Source of the DNA: Novosphingobium resinovorum
GTDB taxonomy: Bacteria > Pseudomonadota > Alphaproteobacteria > Sphingomonadales > Sphingomonadaceae
Direction: 5' to 3'
NCBI RefSeq assembly: GCF_027922145.1
Contig: NZ_BSFC01000004.1
Coordinates: forward strand, 1 to 64,000
Length of the DNA: 64,000 bases
Shown: one piece after another, positions 30,488 to 37,789 of the stretch
Position numbering within the stretch: position 1 is the stretch's first letter
Layout of the letters: every line of letters starts with the position of its first letter
Position numbers and translations under genes: made by a program
Notes under the pieces: model-generated
The model's database searches: none
Seen by the model: only the letters and a program-made list of their open reading frames with translations
Told to the model about the DNA's origin: nothing

Positions 30488-32230
30488 TCAGGATCCTTCG
30501 CCGAGCTTGGCCGTGACCCAGGCTTCTACGTTGAGCAGTTGGAGGAGGCGGACATTGCGTTCAGCGTCCATCATGCACTCGCGGCGAAGGCATTTCTCAA
30601 TTGCCAGTCGGTCGATGAGACCTTGCTGCGCGAGGTGCCCATCGAGAAGGCGTCGCTCGATAAGGCTATGATGCTCTCGGATAATGGCGTTGCAGAACGG
30701 ATCGGGGCTCCCCTTTGATCGCCGGGCGGTGATCTGCGCCGGTAGAGCAGTGGCGAAGGCCTCGCGGGCTACAGCCCGATCACGGCCTCCATGGCGCCAC
30801 TGCCAGCTGGGAATCGCGAGTGATTCCTCGACAATCGGCTGGGATAGCAGGGGGGTGATGACCGGAAGGTGGCGACTGCGATCCGGCTCCAGGCTTAACT
30901 GCGGACGAAGGAGGGCCGCGATATGTGCCGCCTTGCCCGGAAGCGCCCCAGAAGGCGCAACAAGCCACGGGTGCGCGGCGGGCTGCACCGCCAAAGCGGC
31001 ACAGAGGCTCGGCTCAAGCAGAGCGGGAGTAGGGCGCCAGCGATAGGAAGGTGGTCGGAGGGTGAGGCGCAATGCCGCACGCAGCGCCGGAAAGACACCG
31101 CTCTGCGTCTGCCTGCAGACATCTTGGATGGTGGAGAAAAGACCAGGGGATAATCCTTCATGGAGTGCTCGGTCAGCGATCGCGGCGGCAGATTGGGAAT
31201 AGGCAAAGACGTTGTCGCCGCCGTTGCCGGTGAAGAATGCTGCGGCGCCCGCTTGCGTCGCGGCCGCGACGTTGGCAGCCTCATAAGCCTGCTCCTGGGC
31301 GCGGCCGATGGGTCTTGGCAGGTGGTCGCCAAGCGCGCGGGCCGGATCAATCCCCGCCATTTCAAAACGCTGCTCGGTCAGTCCAAGCCCCAAGTGGCTG
31401 CACAAGGACCGGGCATACGCGCGCTCGTCTCCCATCGGATCGTCCGTGAACATCGTGACGCATGTGGCGGAAACGCCTGGCGTGGCAAGGCAGGCTGCGA
31501 TGATGGACGAATCCAGCCCGCCCGATATACTAACCAGGGCACGAGGATAGAGCGAAGCCCATGCCGCTACGCAGTCTTGAACAGTCTGCCGCAGTCGGTC
31601 GGCGGCGATGGCAATGTGCCTTCCCGCAACGGGCGTGGTGAAGGCCCATGGCGACCATTTTGCGGTAAGCGCCGCGCTATCGCCTTCGAGCCTGAGAGCA
31701 AAACCCGGAAGCAATTCGCTGATACCGTCCAATACGGTTTCTGCAGTTGGCAGGCCATCCCAATAGAGAAAGCGTGCGAGTGCCGGCCAGTCGATCGCGG
31801 GGCGTACAGTGTCGCTTGCGAGGAGCAGATCGATGTCCGAGGCCATGAAGGTGGTGCTCGCCGTACGCGTGAAATAGCAAGGAAGAGCGCCGGACGGATC
31901 GCGCATCACGCTCGAGCAAGTGCCGTCGGTTTTTGCCGAGACATAGCCGCCCCAGAAGCGCGTAAGCAGATCGCTTTCGGTGCTGATCGGTGGCATTGCA
32001 TCGAACGGCTGGGAGCAGTCGTCACGCTTCTCACGGTCATTGCGACGGAAGAGGGTGCCTAGAACGACGCCGCCTTTTGTCGGAAAAGGGGTCAACGCCG
32101 CCGGATTAGCGAGCGCCACCAGAGGGTGCTCTTGGTGGATTACGTCCAGACCTGTCAGCTCCGCCAGGCGATCTGCAGAGGGGGTATGCACGCCGCCGTG
32201 CGCGATACTCAAGAGATAACGTGGTCGCAT
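30488..32230 (-). CDS. Lasso cyclase C (asparagine-synthetase-like)
   Basis: 580 residues from ATG 32230 (MRPRYLLSIAHGGVHTPSAD), which overlaps the B gene by 22 bases; longer starts would run inside B. The glutaminase-like N-terminal half lacks a Cys at position 2, as in lasso cyclases. The synthetase half has the ATP-pyrophosphatase loop SISGGLDSSII (SGGLDSS at 236-242), then FTGNGGDNVF. Family role: adenylates the Asp/Glu side chain of the core peptide and joins it to the new N-terminal glycine while the tail is threaded. Converges on the isopeptidase gene with a 37-base gap. Confidence 0.9.
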   Translation of the reverse strand: MRPRYLLSIAHGGVHTPSADRLAELTGLDVIHQEHPLVALANPAALTPFPTKGGVVLGTLFRRNDREKRDDCSQPFDAMPPISTESDLLTRFWGGYVSAKTDGTCSSVMRDPSGALPCYFTRTASTTFMASDIDLLLASDTVRPAIDWPALARFLYWDGLPTAETVLDGISELLPGFALRLEGDSAALTAKWSPWAFTTPVAGRHIAIAADRLRQTVQDCVAAWASLYPRALVSISGGLDSSIIAACLATPGVSATCVTMFTDDPMGDERAYARSLCSHLGLGLTEQRFEMAGIDPARALGDHLPRPIGRAQEQAYEAANVAAATQAGAAAFFTGNGGDNVFAYSQSAAAIADRALHEGLSPGLFSTIQDVCRQTQSGVFPALRAALRLTLRPPSYRWRPTPALLEPSLCAALAVQPAAHPWLVAPSGALPGKAAHIAALLRPQLSLEPDRSRHLPVITPLLSQPIVEESLAIPSWQWRHGGRDRAVAREAFATALPAQITARRSKGSPDPFCNAIIREHHSLIERRLLDGHLAQQGLIDRLAIEKCLRRECMMDAERNVRLLQLLNVEAWVTAKLGEGS

Positions 32231-32895
32231 GCGACAGACATGATCGGCGTGAACAGGCGAACTTGTTCGAGGTCGCCAACGACGACGGCGTCGCCGAGTT
32301 GAATCCAGCAGTGCGCCGCGAAAGGATCCATGCGGACGCCGAACGTCAAAACGGGGCGAAGACCTCGCCTCACACACAAGCGCCAGGCTGCGAGCGCCCG
32401 AGGCAGGCATTTGTCTGCAGAGCGCATCATTTGCGCTGTCGTGGCAAAGGCTGCGCCGATTCGCTGACCATCGACAACATCTCGCGAAAGCGAGGCCAGG
32501 CGGGAGGGGGCCTTGGGCAGGTCCGCCAGAACCTGTGCCAAGGGAAAACGTCGCAACGCAGTCTCGGCGCGATGCTGAGCCAGTGCGGCCCTCGCAACCT
32601 CCAGCAGGTTCCCTCGCGCCGTGGGTGCTGAGCTGGATCCGGTGCGAGCGCCATAGTCGCGCCGGATCGGCACAAGCGAAAGCGGGCGGCGATCACACTC
32701 TCCCGGGCCGGAAGCCAGGATGTTGCAACGCAAAAGGCGCTGCAGCGCGGCTTCGCCAGGATCGCCGCCCGCGGCCCAACTCTGAAACGCGCCCTGCAAG
32801 GCATGGGGAAGTGTGAAGTACTGGTCCTGTTCAATATCAAGGAAGACGGCGCGGTCCGTGCAGATGCACCAGAAGAGACCTTCACGTACTCGCAT
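32209..32895 (-). CDS. Lasso maturation protein B (leader-binding domain fused to leader peptidase)
   Basis: 228 residues from ATG 32895 (GCGGAATC before it). An upstream ATG at 32934 falls in the loop of a strong hairpin, and still earlier ones would overlap the precursor. Residues 1-80 are the PqqD-like recognition part (MRVREGLFWCICTDRAVFLD, QDQYFTLPHALQGAF). Residues ~95-228 are the transglutaminase-like cysteine protease with Cys163 in KCLPRALAAW, His195 in AHCWIQLGD and Asp202 or Asp208. It binds the leader and removes it. Both parts in one chain is the usual proteobacterial form. Confidence 0.87.
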   Translation of the reverse strand: MRVREGLFWCICTDRAVFLDIEQDQYFTLPHALQGAFQSWAAGGDPGEAALQRLLRCNILASGPGECDRRPLSLVPIRRDYGARTGSSSAPTARGNLLEVARAALAQHRAETALRRFPLAQVLADLPKAPSRLASLSRDVVDGQRIGAAFATTAQMMRSADKCLPRALAAWRLCVRRGLRPVLTFGVRMDPFAAHCWIQLGDAVVVGDLEQVRLFTPIMSVACDHVIS

Positions 32896-32918
32896 GATTC
32901 CGCGCATCCCCGAAAAGG

Positions 32919-32947
32919 GCGCGTGCCCCTTCATAAGGGGCACGCGC
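32919..32947 (-). terminator. Perfect hairpin between lasso A and B
   Basis: 13-bp perfect stem GCGCGTGCCCCTT / AAGGGGCACGCGC with a 3-base loop, lying 9 bases after the precursor stop and ~24 bases before the B start. On the transcribed strand it is followed by CCTTTTC. It probably lowers read-through into B and C or protects the 3' end of a short precursor transcript, giving more A than enzymes. Confidence 0.7.
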
Positions 32948-32956
32948 GTCTTATGG

Positions 32957-33088
32957 TCAGTCGTCCGTGAGACCGCTGCCGGTGAGCTGAAGACCTCGCT
33001 CGAAATCATTGATCCCGACTTGGCCACCCTTGGTCTCGGTGCTCACCGCACCAAGCTCGACCATGGTATCTTCTTCTACATGCTCCAT
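32957..33088 (-). CDS. Lasso peptide precursor A (43 residues)
   Basis: From ATG 33088 with a GGAG seven bases upstream. Leader: MEHVEEDTMVELGAVSTETK. The LGxxSxET(K/R)-G context matches known precursors such as that of astexin-1, with Thr at the conserved penultimate position. The core then starts with Gly: predicted ring GGQVGIND, 8 residues closed on Asp8, followed by a 15-residue tail that starts FERGLQ and ends SGLTDD. If the core began one residue later, Glu9 would close a 9-residue ring, but Thr would then not be penultimate. An in-frame ATG at 33112 without a ribosome site would add eight residues (MSQQRRNV). Stop TGA at 32957-32959. Confidence 0.85.
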   Translation of the reverse strand: MEHVEEDTMVELGAVSTETKGGQVGINDFERGLQLTGSGLTDD

Positions 33089-33319
33089 GACATTTCTCCG
33101 TTGCTGCGACATGCAGCAGCGGAATTATGACCCTGAGAGTTGTTGGGAAGAAGGATATATGGAAAATATGCAACGAATATATGCGGAAGTAAAAATGTCT
33201 TCATAAATAAAAAGCGCAAAACGCTGAAAATTAATTCTCCAAGACGGCCATTTTTGGGAACTTGGATGTGTTGATAGGCATATATTGGCTAAATGGAGGG
33301 GCCTTTCGGCGGGATTTGC
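33089..33319 (-). promoter_or_regulatory. Upstream region of the lasso A-B-C operon
   Basis: AT-rich 230-base gap between the GntR gene and the precursor. On the minus strand TTTACT, 17 bases, CATATT is a possible -35/-10 about 75-105 bases before the precursor start; this is a weak match. A GGAG at 33096-33099 serves the precursor. No second precursor frame was found here. Confidence 0.4.
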
Positions 33320-33928
33320 TTAGATTTCAGCTTGAGTGCGCATTGCTTTGATAACAGTTCTGGCCATGCGCTTACGAGAGGTATGGTAGGTCGCAAGCAG
33401 ACGCCGCAGTCCTGCTAAATCCTGCGACGAAGCCGCCGCGTGGATCGCCGACAGCTCTTCTCGACCGCTCAATTCATAGGTCATTTCGATATGCCGCGCG
33501 GCGCCGAGCCGCGCGTTTGTCCAGCGCATTGCCTCCGCGTGGATCAGACTGGATGAGGCGCGGGCAATAGCGGTAAATATCCTTTCAACGGCCTGGACAC
33601 TGTAATCATAGTCTTCTTCTGGCAGCGCTATGCCGGACAGTGTGCGCCGGCGCAGCGCCGAAAGAACCAACTCTTGGTTCCAATCGTAAAGCTCGCGCAA
33701 ATCGGCTTCTTCCATAGGGAAGGCGAAGTAGCCGTCGCCATGGCGGAGATCGACGAGGTGCTCGCCTGCCAGAATGTGCAGTGCATCTCGCACTGGTGTC
33801 ACGCTGATGCTCAGCTCATCGGCCACCATGAGAGGTTCGATTCGGCCACCTGGTCGCACTTCAAGGTGGGCAAGCCGGTGCCGGATCGAGTCGTACGCGC
33901 GCCTGGTTGCTGGCCCCAATCTATTCAT
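33320..33928 (-). CDS. GntR-family transcriptional regulator
   Basis: 202 residues if started at ATG 33928 (MNRLGPATRRAYDSIRHRLA); open frame and ATGs extend upstream to 34042 and 34204, so the start is uncertain. Winged helix-turn-helix near residues 5-70: RIEPLMVADELSISVTPVRD then ALHILAGEHLVDLRHGDGYF. The C-terminal ~120 residues are helical, possibly an FCD-like ligand domain, though its metal-binding histidines are not obvious. Directly upstream of and co-directional with the lasso precursor, so it may regulate that operon. Ligand unknown. Confidence 0.7.
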   Translation of the reverse strand: MNRLGPATRRAYDSIRHRLAHLEVRPGGRIEPLMVADELSISVTPVRDALHILAGEHLVDLRHGDGYFAFPMEEADLRELYDWNQELVLSALRRRTLSGIALPEEDYDYSVQAVERIFTAIARASSSLIHAEAMRWTNARLGAARHIEMTYELSGREELSAIHAAASSQDLAGLRRLLATYHTSRKRMARTVIKAMRTQAEI

Positions 33929-34350
33929 ACCAAGCAGGCCATGCTCGCGCCGGCGTTGTCGTCCACCATCCTCGGACCTTGCTGCATGTGGGGGAAGTGG
34001 TTGAACTCGAGATGCACGCTGGTCATAGCCTTCCTCTGTCATCAGTGGGTTGACAGGGTAAGGCAGGCTAACGGCTAAGCGTCGAGCAAAGTGCGATTTC
34101 TCACCGCCTTTCAAGAGTAGCGAATCAGTCTGCATCCAAAGAAAGGTGGTGCGATCCGTAGAAATCGTGCGGGTTACGCGCCAAATTCTTGCGCCGTTTT
34201 CCACGCTCGAATGCCTACTGATTCGACCTGTCGTTAATTGCAGTTGCTTTCTTCCGAGAATCGACTTGCCGCAAAGGGCGTTTACGGTAGGCTCGGCCCT
34301 CTGGCGGTAGTCCGGTCAAGCGACCAGTCTCGGGAAGAAAGGGGCTGCAG
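33929..34350. other. Divergent intergenic region GntR / XRE
   Basis: Up to 420 bases, depending on the true GntR start; it should hold the promoters of both regulators. AAGGGG before 34351 is the ribosome site of the XRE gene. No repeat or operator was identified. Confidence 0.35.
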
Positions 34351-34860
34351 ATGGATTCGGTGTCGGCTCGGTTTGCAAACGGTGGTGACACCCTTGCCGC
34401 GGCCTTTCGCAAAATTCGACGCGAGCGTGGTCTGCGTACGGCCGAAGTGGCCCAGCGCATGGGCATGGCGCTGCGTAGCTATGAAAATTTCGAGGCCGGA
34501 CGCAGCCGACTGGATATTGCCCGCATATGCGAATTCGCGGAGGCCACCGACAGCGATCCCTTTGCGATCCTTTTTTCAGTGCCGTTTCGCTCTTCCGAAT
34601 TTGCGGTCGCCTGCGCGGACACCAAGCTCGTTTATATCATGATGATGCTCCTTGAAACCTTCTTCGAGGAGCACGGTAGGGATATAGCCTTGCTGGAGCC
34701 GCCGAATCTGATTGGCGGCTTTGAACGCGTGTTCAAGGATCTTGGGGCCAAGCTGCGGGAAAACGAGACGACGCTCAGCCGCTTCTTTGAAGGGCGCCAG
34801 GGAAATTCGATTTCACTGGGAAATCTCAGCGTTCGCGGCCTGCGCAAGAAACGCGCTTAG
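34351..34860 (+). CDS. XRE-family HTH regulator
   Basis: 169 residues; ATG 34351 has AAGGGG six bases upstream. Helix-turn-helix at about 15-75: AAAFRKIRRERGLRTAEVAQ, RMGMALRSYENFEAGRSRLD. The middle ~70 residues are hydrophobic and helical, and the end is basic (RGLRKKRA). XRE genes of this type commonly sit beside DUF2285 genes in alphaproteobacterial integrative elements; here the next gene is exactly such a DUF2285 remnant, converging with a 4-base overlap of ends. It could instead belong to lasso control. Confidence 0.7.
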   Translation: MDSVSARFANGGDTLAAAFRKIRRERGLRTAEVAQRMGMALRSYENFEAGRSRLDIARICEFAEATDSDPFAILFSVPFRSSEFAVACADTKLVYIMMMLLETFFEEHGRDIALLEPPNLIGGFERVFKDLGAKLRENETTLSRFFEGRQGNSISLGNLSVRGLRKKRA

Positions 34861-35664
34861 TGGATACCGCGCAGCAGCATGACATAGCCTCCGGCAGCTA
34901 GACGCCGCGCGCGGCTGATGAGCCGCCGAGTTTGCATCCTCAGGTAATCGGATGGGTGGCCCCAATCGCGCGCGACGACCTCCTCGCCGAACAGCGAGCA
35001 CGCGATTAAATGTGCCGAGGAATGACTGGCCAGCGCGTTAAGCGTTCGTAGCAGCATTATGGGACGGCTCGGGTTAGACGCTGGCGTGGACACACCGGCT
35101 GTAACGCGACCTAACCGCATAATCGCGTCGAGTTGGCGCAAGGCCAATATCCGGCGAGCGAAATGCTCCCTTCCTGACAGATGGTATGTCAGGCAAACCG
35201 GCCCATCGAGCAGCGAGCCCTCGTGAATGCTCAGCCGGACGGCATTGCGGCCATAGCCAATTAGCGCTTCCTCGCCGGCCCGATCCTTTAGTACCGTGAC
35301 GCCAAGTTTGCTGCGATGGATGTCAAACGCGTCCGCACTTTGCGCCGAACATGCACGTGCCGTCGCCCTTATCGTCAGGGGATCCAGTTTGTGATCCCAC
35401 ATCAGCCGAGCGTTGGCGGCATTCAGCTCTGGGGTTTCCTCGAAAGCGCAAGCCCCACTGCGGCGTTGCCGTGACGGCGACAATCACCTCGATTTTGCCA
35501 TCGCGAATGCCGACCCGCCTGTTGGCAGGCACGGCCGCGCAATAGTCGCCCCGGCGCCTTAGAACTTCCCAGGCAAAGGCACGGGGGTCAGAAAGAAGCG
35601 CTGGATCAGGCAGAGCGCGCGCAACGATCTGGGGGTGAGGTTCAGACAAAGCAGGACATGCCAT
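34857..35664 (-). pseudogene. DUF2285 protein gene, frameshifted
   Basis: The 5' part from ATG 35664 (MACPALSEPHPQIVARALPD; AFAWEVLRRRGDYCAAVPAN) is the DUF6499-like start that normally precedes DUF2285. After PQWGLRF the frame is lost, near 35445-35460. In the next frame the protein continues FEETPELNAANARLMWDHKL and DUF2285 proper: GRNAVRLSIHEGSLLDGPVC, YHLSGREHFARRILALRQLD. A single-base indel explains it. Such genes are markers of integrative conjugative elements. No integrase or transfer genes are in the window, so this is a relic. Confidence 0.75.
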
Positions 35665-35869
35665 TGGCGGTGCTCCATGGATCTGTGAGACAGCCAATGG
35701 ACACTGATGCTTCGTGACACTTCGTTTAAACCACTGCAAATTGGCGACATTTTGCGGTCAGAACCACATGAAACGCAACTTGGCTTCGCGCCTTCGCGGA
35801 AATCTCGCGGTCCGCCCACCTGATGCCGACGCGTTTCCCGCAGCTTTCTCGTCGGCCAGGCGATTCGGG

Positions 35870-35992
35870 AAGGGGGCGGGTGGTGGAACACCTCAACGAG
35901 TAAGGGTCCGCTGCTTCGGAATGGGCCTGCAGCCGATAACCCCCGGCCAGTGGCGCGCCCCTATCTCGCGGCACCCGCGCTGCCAGCCCTAG
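35870..35992. repeat. Dispersed ~120-bp repeat, copy 1
   Basis: Core GGGGGCGGGTGGTGGAACAC continuing CTCAACGAGTAAGG, then conserved blocks CCCCGGCC and CGGCACCCGCGC. About three quarters of positions match 46125-46243. Substitutions fall on all codon positions, so it looks non-coding. It lies upstream of the DUF2285 relic. The rest of the gap 35665-36212 holds no recognisable gene. Confidence 0.7.
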
Positions 35993-36212
35993 CGGCAATG
36001 CCACTCGATATCAACGCGGCTCTGAGACAACGTGTGCTCATCTGCAGTGCGGTGTAGAAGGGCGCCGCCTTCGAGCAGGCTTTTGGAAAGAGCCCGCCCC
36101 TTTGACCATCACTAATAGGTTAACGACGCCTTCTTTCAGCAGTGTCGCGCGCGGGCGTACCAGTTTGTCAGTCACACCCTTGGCCGACGAGCCGTGCCCC
36201 CTCGGTGTCAGG

Positions 36213-37703
36213 TTAATGACTGCCGGCTATCTCGGTGGCACCGAACTTGGCCGATTCCTCCTGCGCGGCGAGTTCTGGGTCAGCGGCACTCGGTCCGCCG
36301 TCCGACTTAAGCGCACTGCTGCCCTTTTCCACGCCGGACAATGCAAGAACGTACTGCTTCAGCCAGTGCAGGACGTCCATTTCCTTCACGGAAGCGAGCA
36401 GCGCCGCATGCCGGCGCTTACGTTCCTTCAACGGCATATCCAAGGCGCGGCTGATCGTCTCGGCGACATGTTCCACCGAGTGCGGGTTGACCAGCAGGGC
36501 GTCCTTGAGTTGGGTGGCCGCGCCGGCAAACTGCGAAAGGATCAGCACGCCGGGATCCTCTGGATCCTGAGCTGCCACGTATTCCTTTGCCACAAGGTTC
36601 ATGCCGTCGCGCAGTGGAGTCACCAACCCGACATTTGCCGCGCGATAGAACCCTGCAAGTTCAGCCCGGGGATAGCCCCGGTTAACGTACCGGATGGGTA
36701 CGAAATCGACATTGGCATGAGCGCCATTGATGTGCCCTGTCTTTCGCTCGAGGTCCTCGCGAATCTGCTGATAGCTTTCAACGTCGCCCCGACTTGGCGG
36801 CGCGATCTGGAGAAGGACTGCCTTTCCGGCCATATCGGGGTGATCGGAAAGAAAACGGCTGAAGCTCTCGAAGCGCTCACCGAGCCCCTTGGAGTAGTCC
36901 AGTCTATCCACGCCGATAAGAATTTTCCGGCCCCTGACGCTATCCCTGAGCCGCTGGTGCGCTTCCTTGGCAACGTCGCTCTTCGCGGCTTCCGAGAATT
37001 CGGCGTAGTCGATCCCTATCGGAAAAGCGCGGGCGATCACGCGGCGGCCTTGATAGTCGATTGAATTGTCCAGATTGACCGTCAGTCCCATTTCCTTCTG
37101 GACATAATGCAGGAAGCTTTCCAGCCATTCGGTCGTTTGCAGGCCAATCACGTCATATTCGAGCATCGATGCGACGAGGCGCTCATGGAAGGGCAGCGAT
37201 GCCAAAAGCCGGGTTGGCGGCCACGGGGTGTGGAGGAAAATGCCGATGCGGTTCTTAACTCCCTTGCGGCGCAAAATTGAACCAAGGGGAAGCAAATGAT
37301 AGTCGTGAACCCATACCAGATCATCGTCTGCAATTAAAGGATAGACAGAGTCTGCAAACCGTTCGTTGACGCGTTCATATCCTTCACCGAAATTGCGATC
37401 GTATTCGGTCAGGTCAATGCGATAATGAAACAGCGGCCAAAGGGTTCTATTGGCATATCCGTTGTAATATTCTTCGACATCTTGAGATTCGAGGTCGATC
37501 GTGGCGGTTGTGACGCCCTCGTTGCGCTGCATGTCGAGGTGGCCTGAAAAATCATCGGTCTCCTGACCGGACCACCCGAACCAGATGCCGCCATGTTCCC
37601 GCAGCGCCGAGTTCAGGGCAACAGCAAGGCCACCTTGCGCCCCCGCCGCGCCTGCGGCGCTTGGCACGCTTACGCGGTTCGAGATGACGATCAATCGGCC
37701 CAT
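36213..37703 (-). CDS. otsA: Trehalose-6-phosphate synthase
   Basis: 496 residues, family GT20. Joins glucose from UDP- or GDP-glucose to glucose-6-phosphate. Starts MGRLIVISNRVSVPS with the donor loop GGLAVALNSALREHGGIWFG, then WVHDYHLLPLGSILRR near 145, FLHTPWPP near 170, GVDRLDYSKGLGERF near 265 and DGMNLVAKEYVAAQ near 355, all catalytic or substrate motifs. Last gene of the otsB-GH15-otsA operon; the gap to the GH15 gene is ~86 bases. Makes the compatible solute trehalose against osmotic and desiccation stress. Confidence 0.95.
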   Translation of the reverse strand: MGRLIVISNRVSVPSAAGAAGAQGGLAVALNSALREHGGIWFGWSGQETDDFSGHLDMQRNEGVTTATIDLESQDVEEYYNGYANRTLWPLFHYRIDLTEYDRNFGEGYERVNERFADSVYPLIADDDLVWVHDYHLLPLGSILRRKGVKNRIGIFLHTPWPPTRLLASLPFHERLVASMLEYDVIGLQTTEWLESFLHYVQKEMGLTVNLDNSIDYQGRRVIARAFPIGIDYAEFSEAAKSDVAKEAHQRLRDSVRGRKILIGVDRLDYSKGLGERFESFSRFLSDHPDMAGKAVLLQIAPPSRGDVESYQQIREDLERKTGHINGAHANVDFVPIRYVNRGYPRAELAGFYRAANVGLVTPLRDGMNLVAKEYVAAQDPEDPGVLILSQFAGAATQLKDALLVNPHSVEHVAETISRALDMPLKERKRRHAALLASVKEMDVLHWLKQYVLALSGVEKGSSALKSDGGPSAADPELAAQEESAKFGATEIAGSH

Positions 37704-37789
37704 GTTCTGTCCTTCATATTCGCGTCGCCCTGTTCACGCGTTCCCACCGAACGCTTGAGGGCTCGCAGTAGCTGCGGGTAGTCTGCGCG

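Noticed and set aside
31160..32062. 300-codon plus-strand frame
   Set aside because: Antisense to the lasso cyclase gene.
33089..33319. A second lasso precursor upstream of the first
   Set aside because: All minus-strand frames there are short or stop early and none shows an ETxG-type leader end.
34204..34204. Longest start of the GntR regulator
   Set aside because: The extra ~90 residues lack family resemblance and sit in what should be the divergent promoter region.
35726..36004. Short frames within the dispersed repeat as genes
   Set aside because: Differences between the two copies fall on first and second codon positions and include a stop, so the frames are not under selection.
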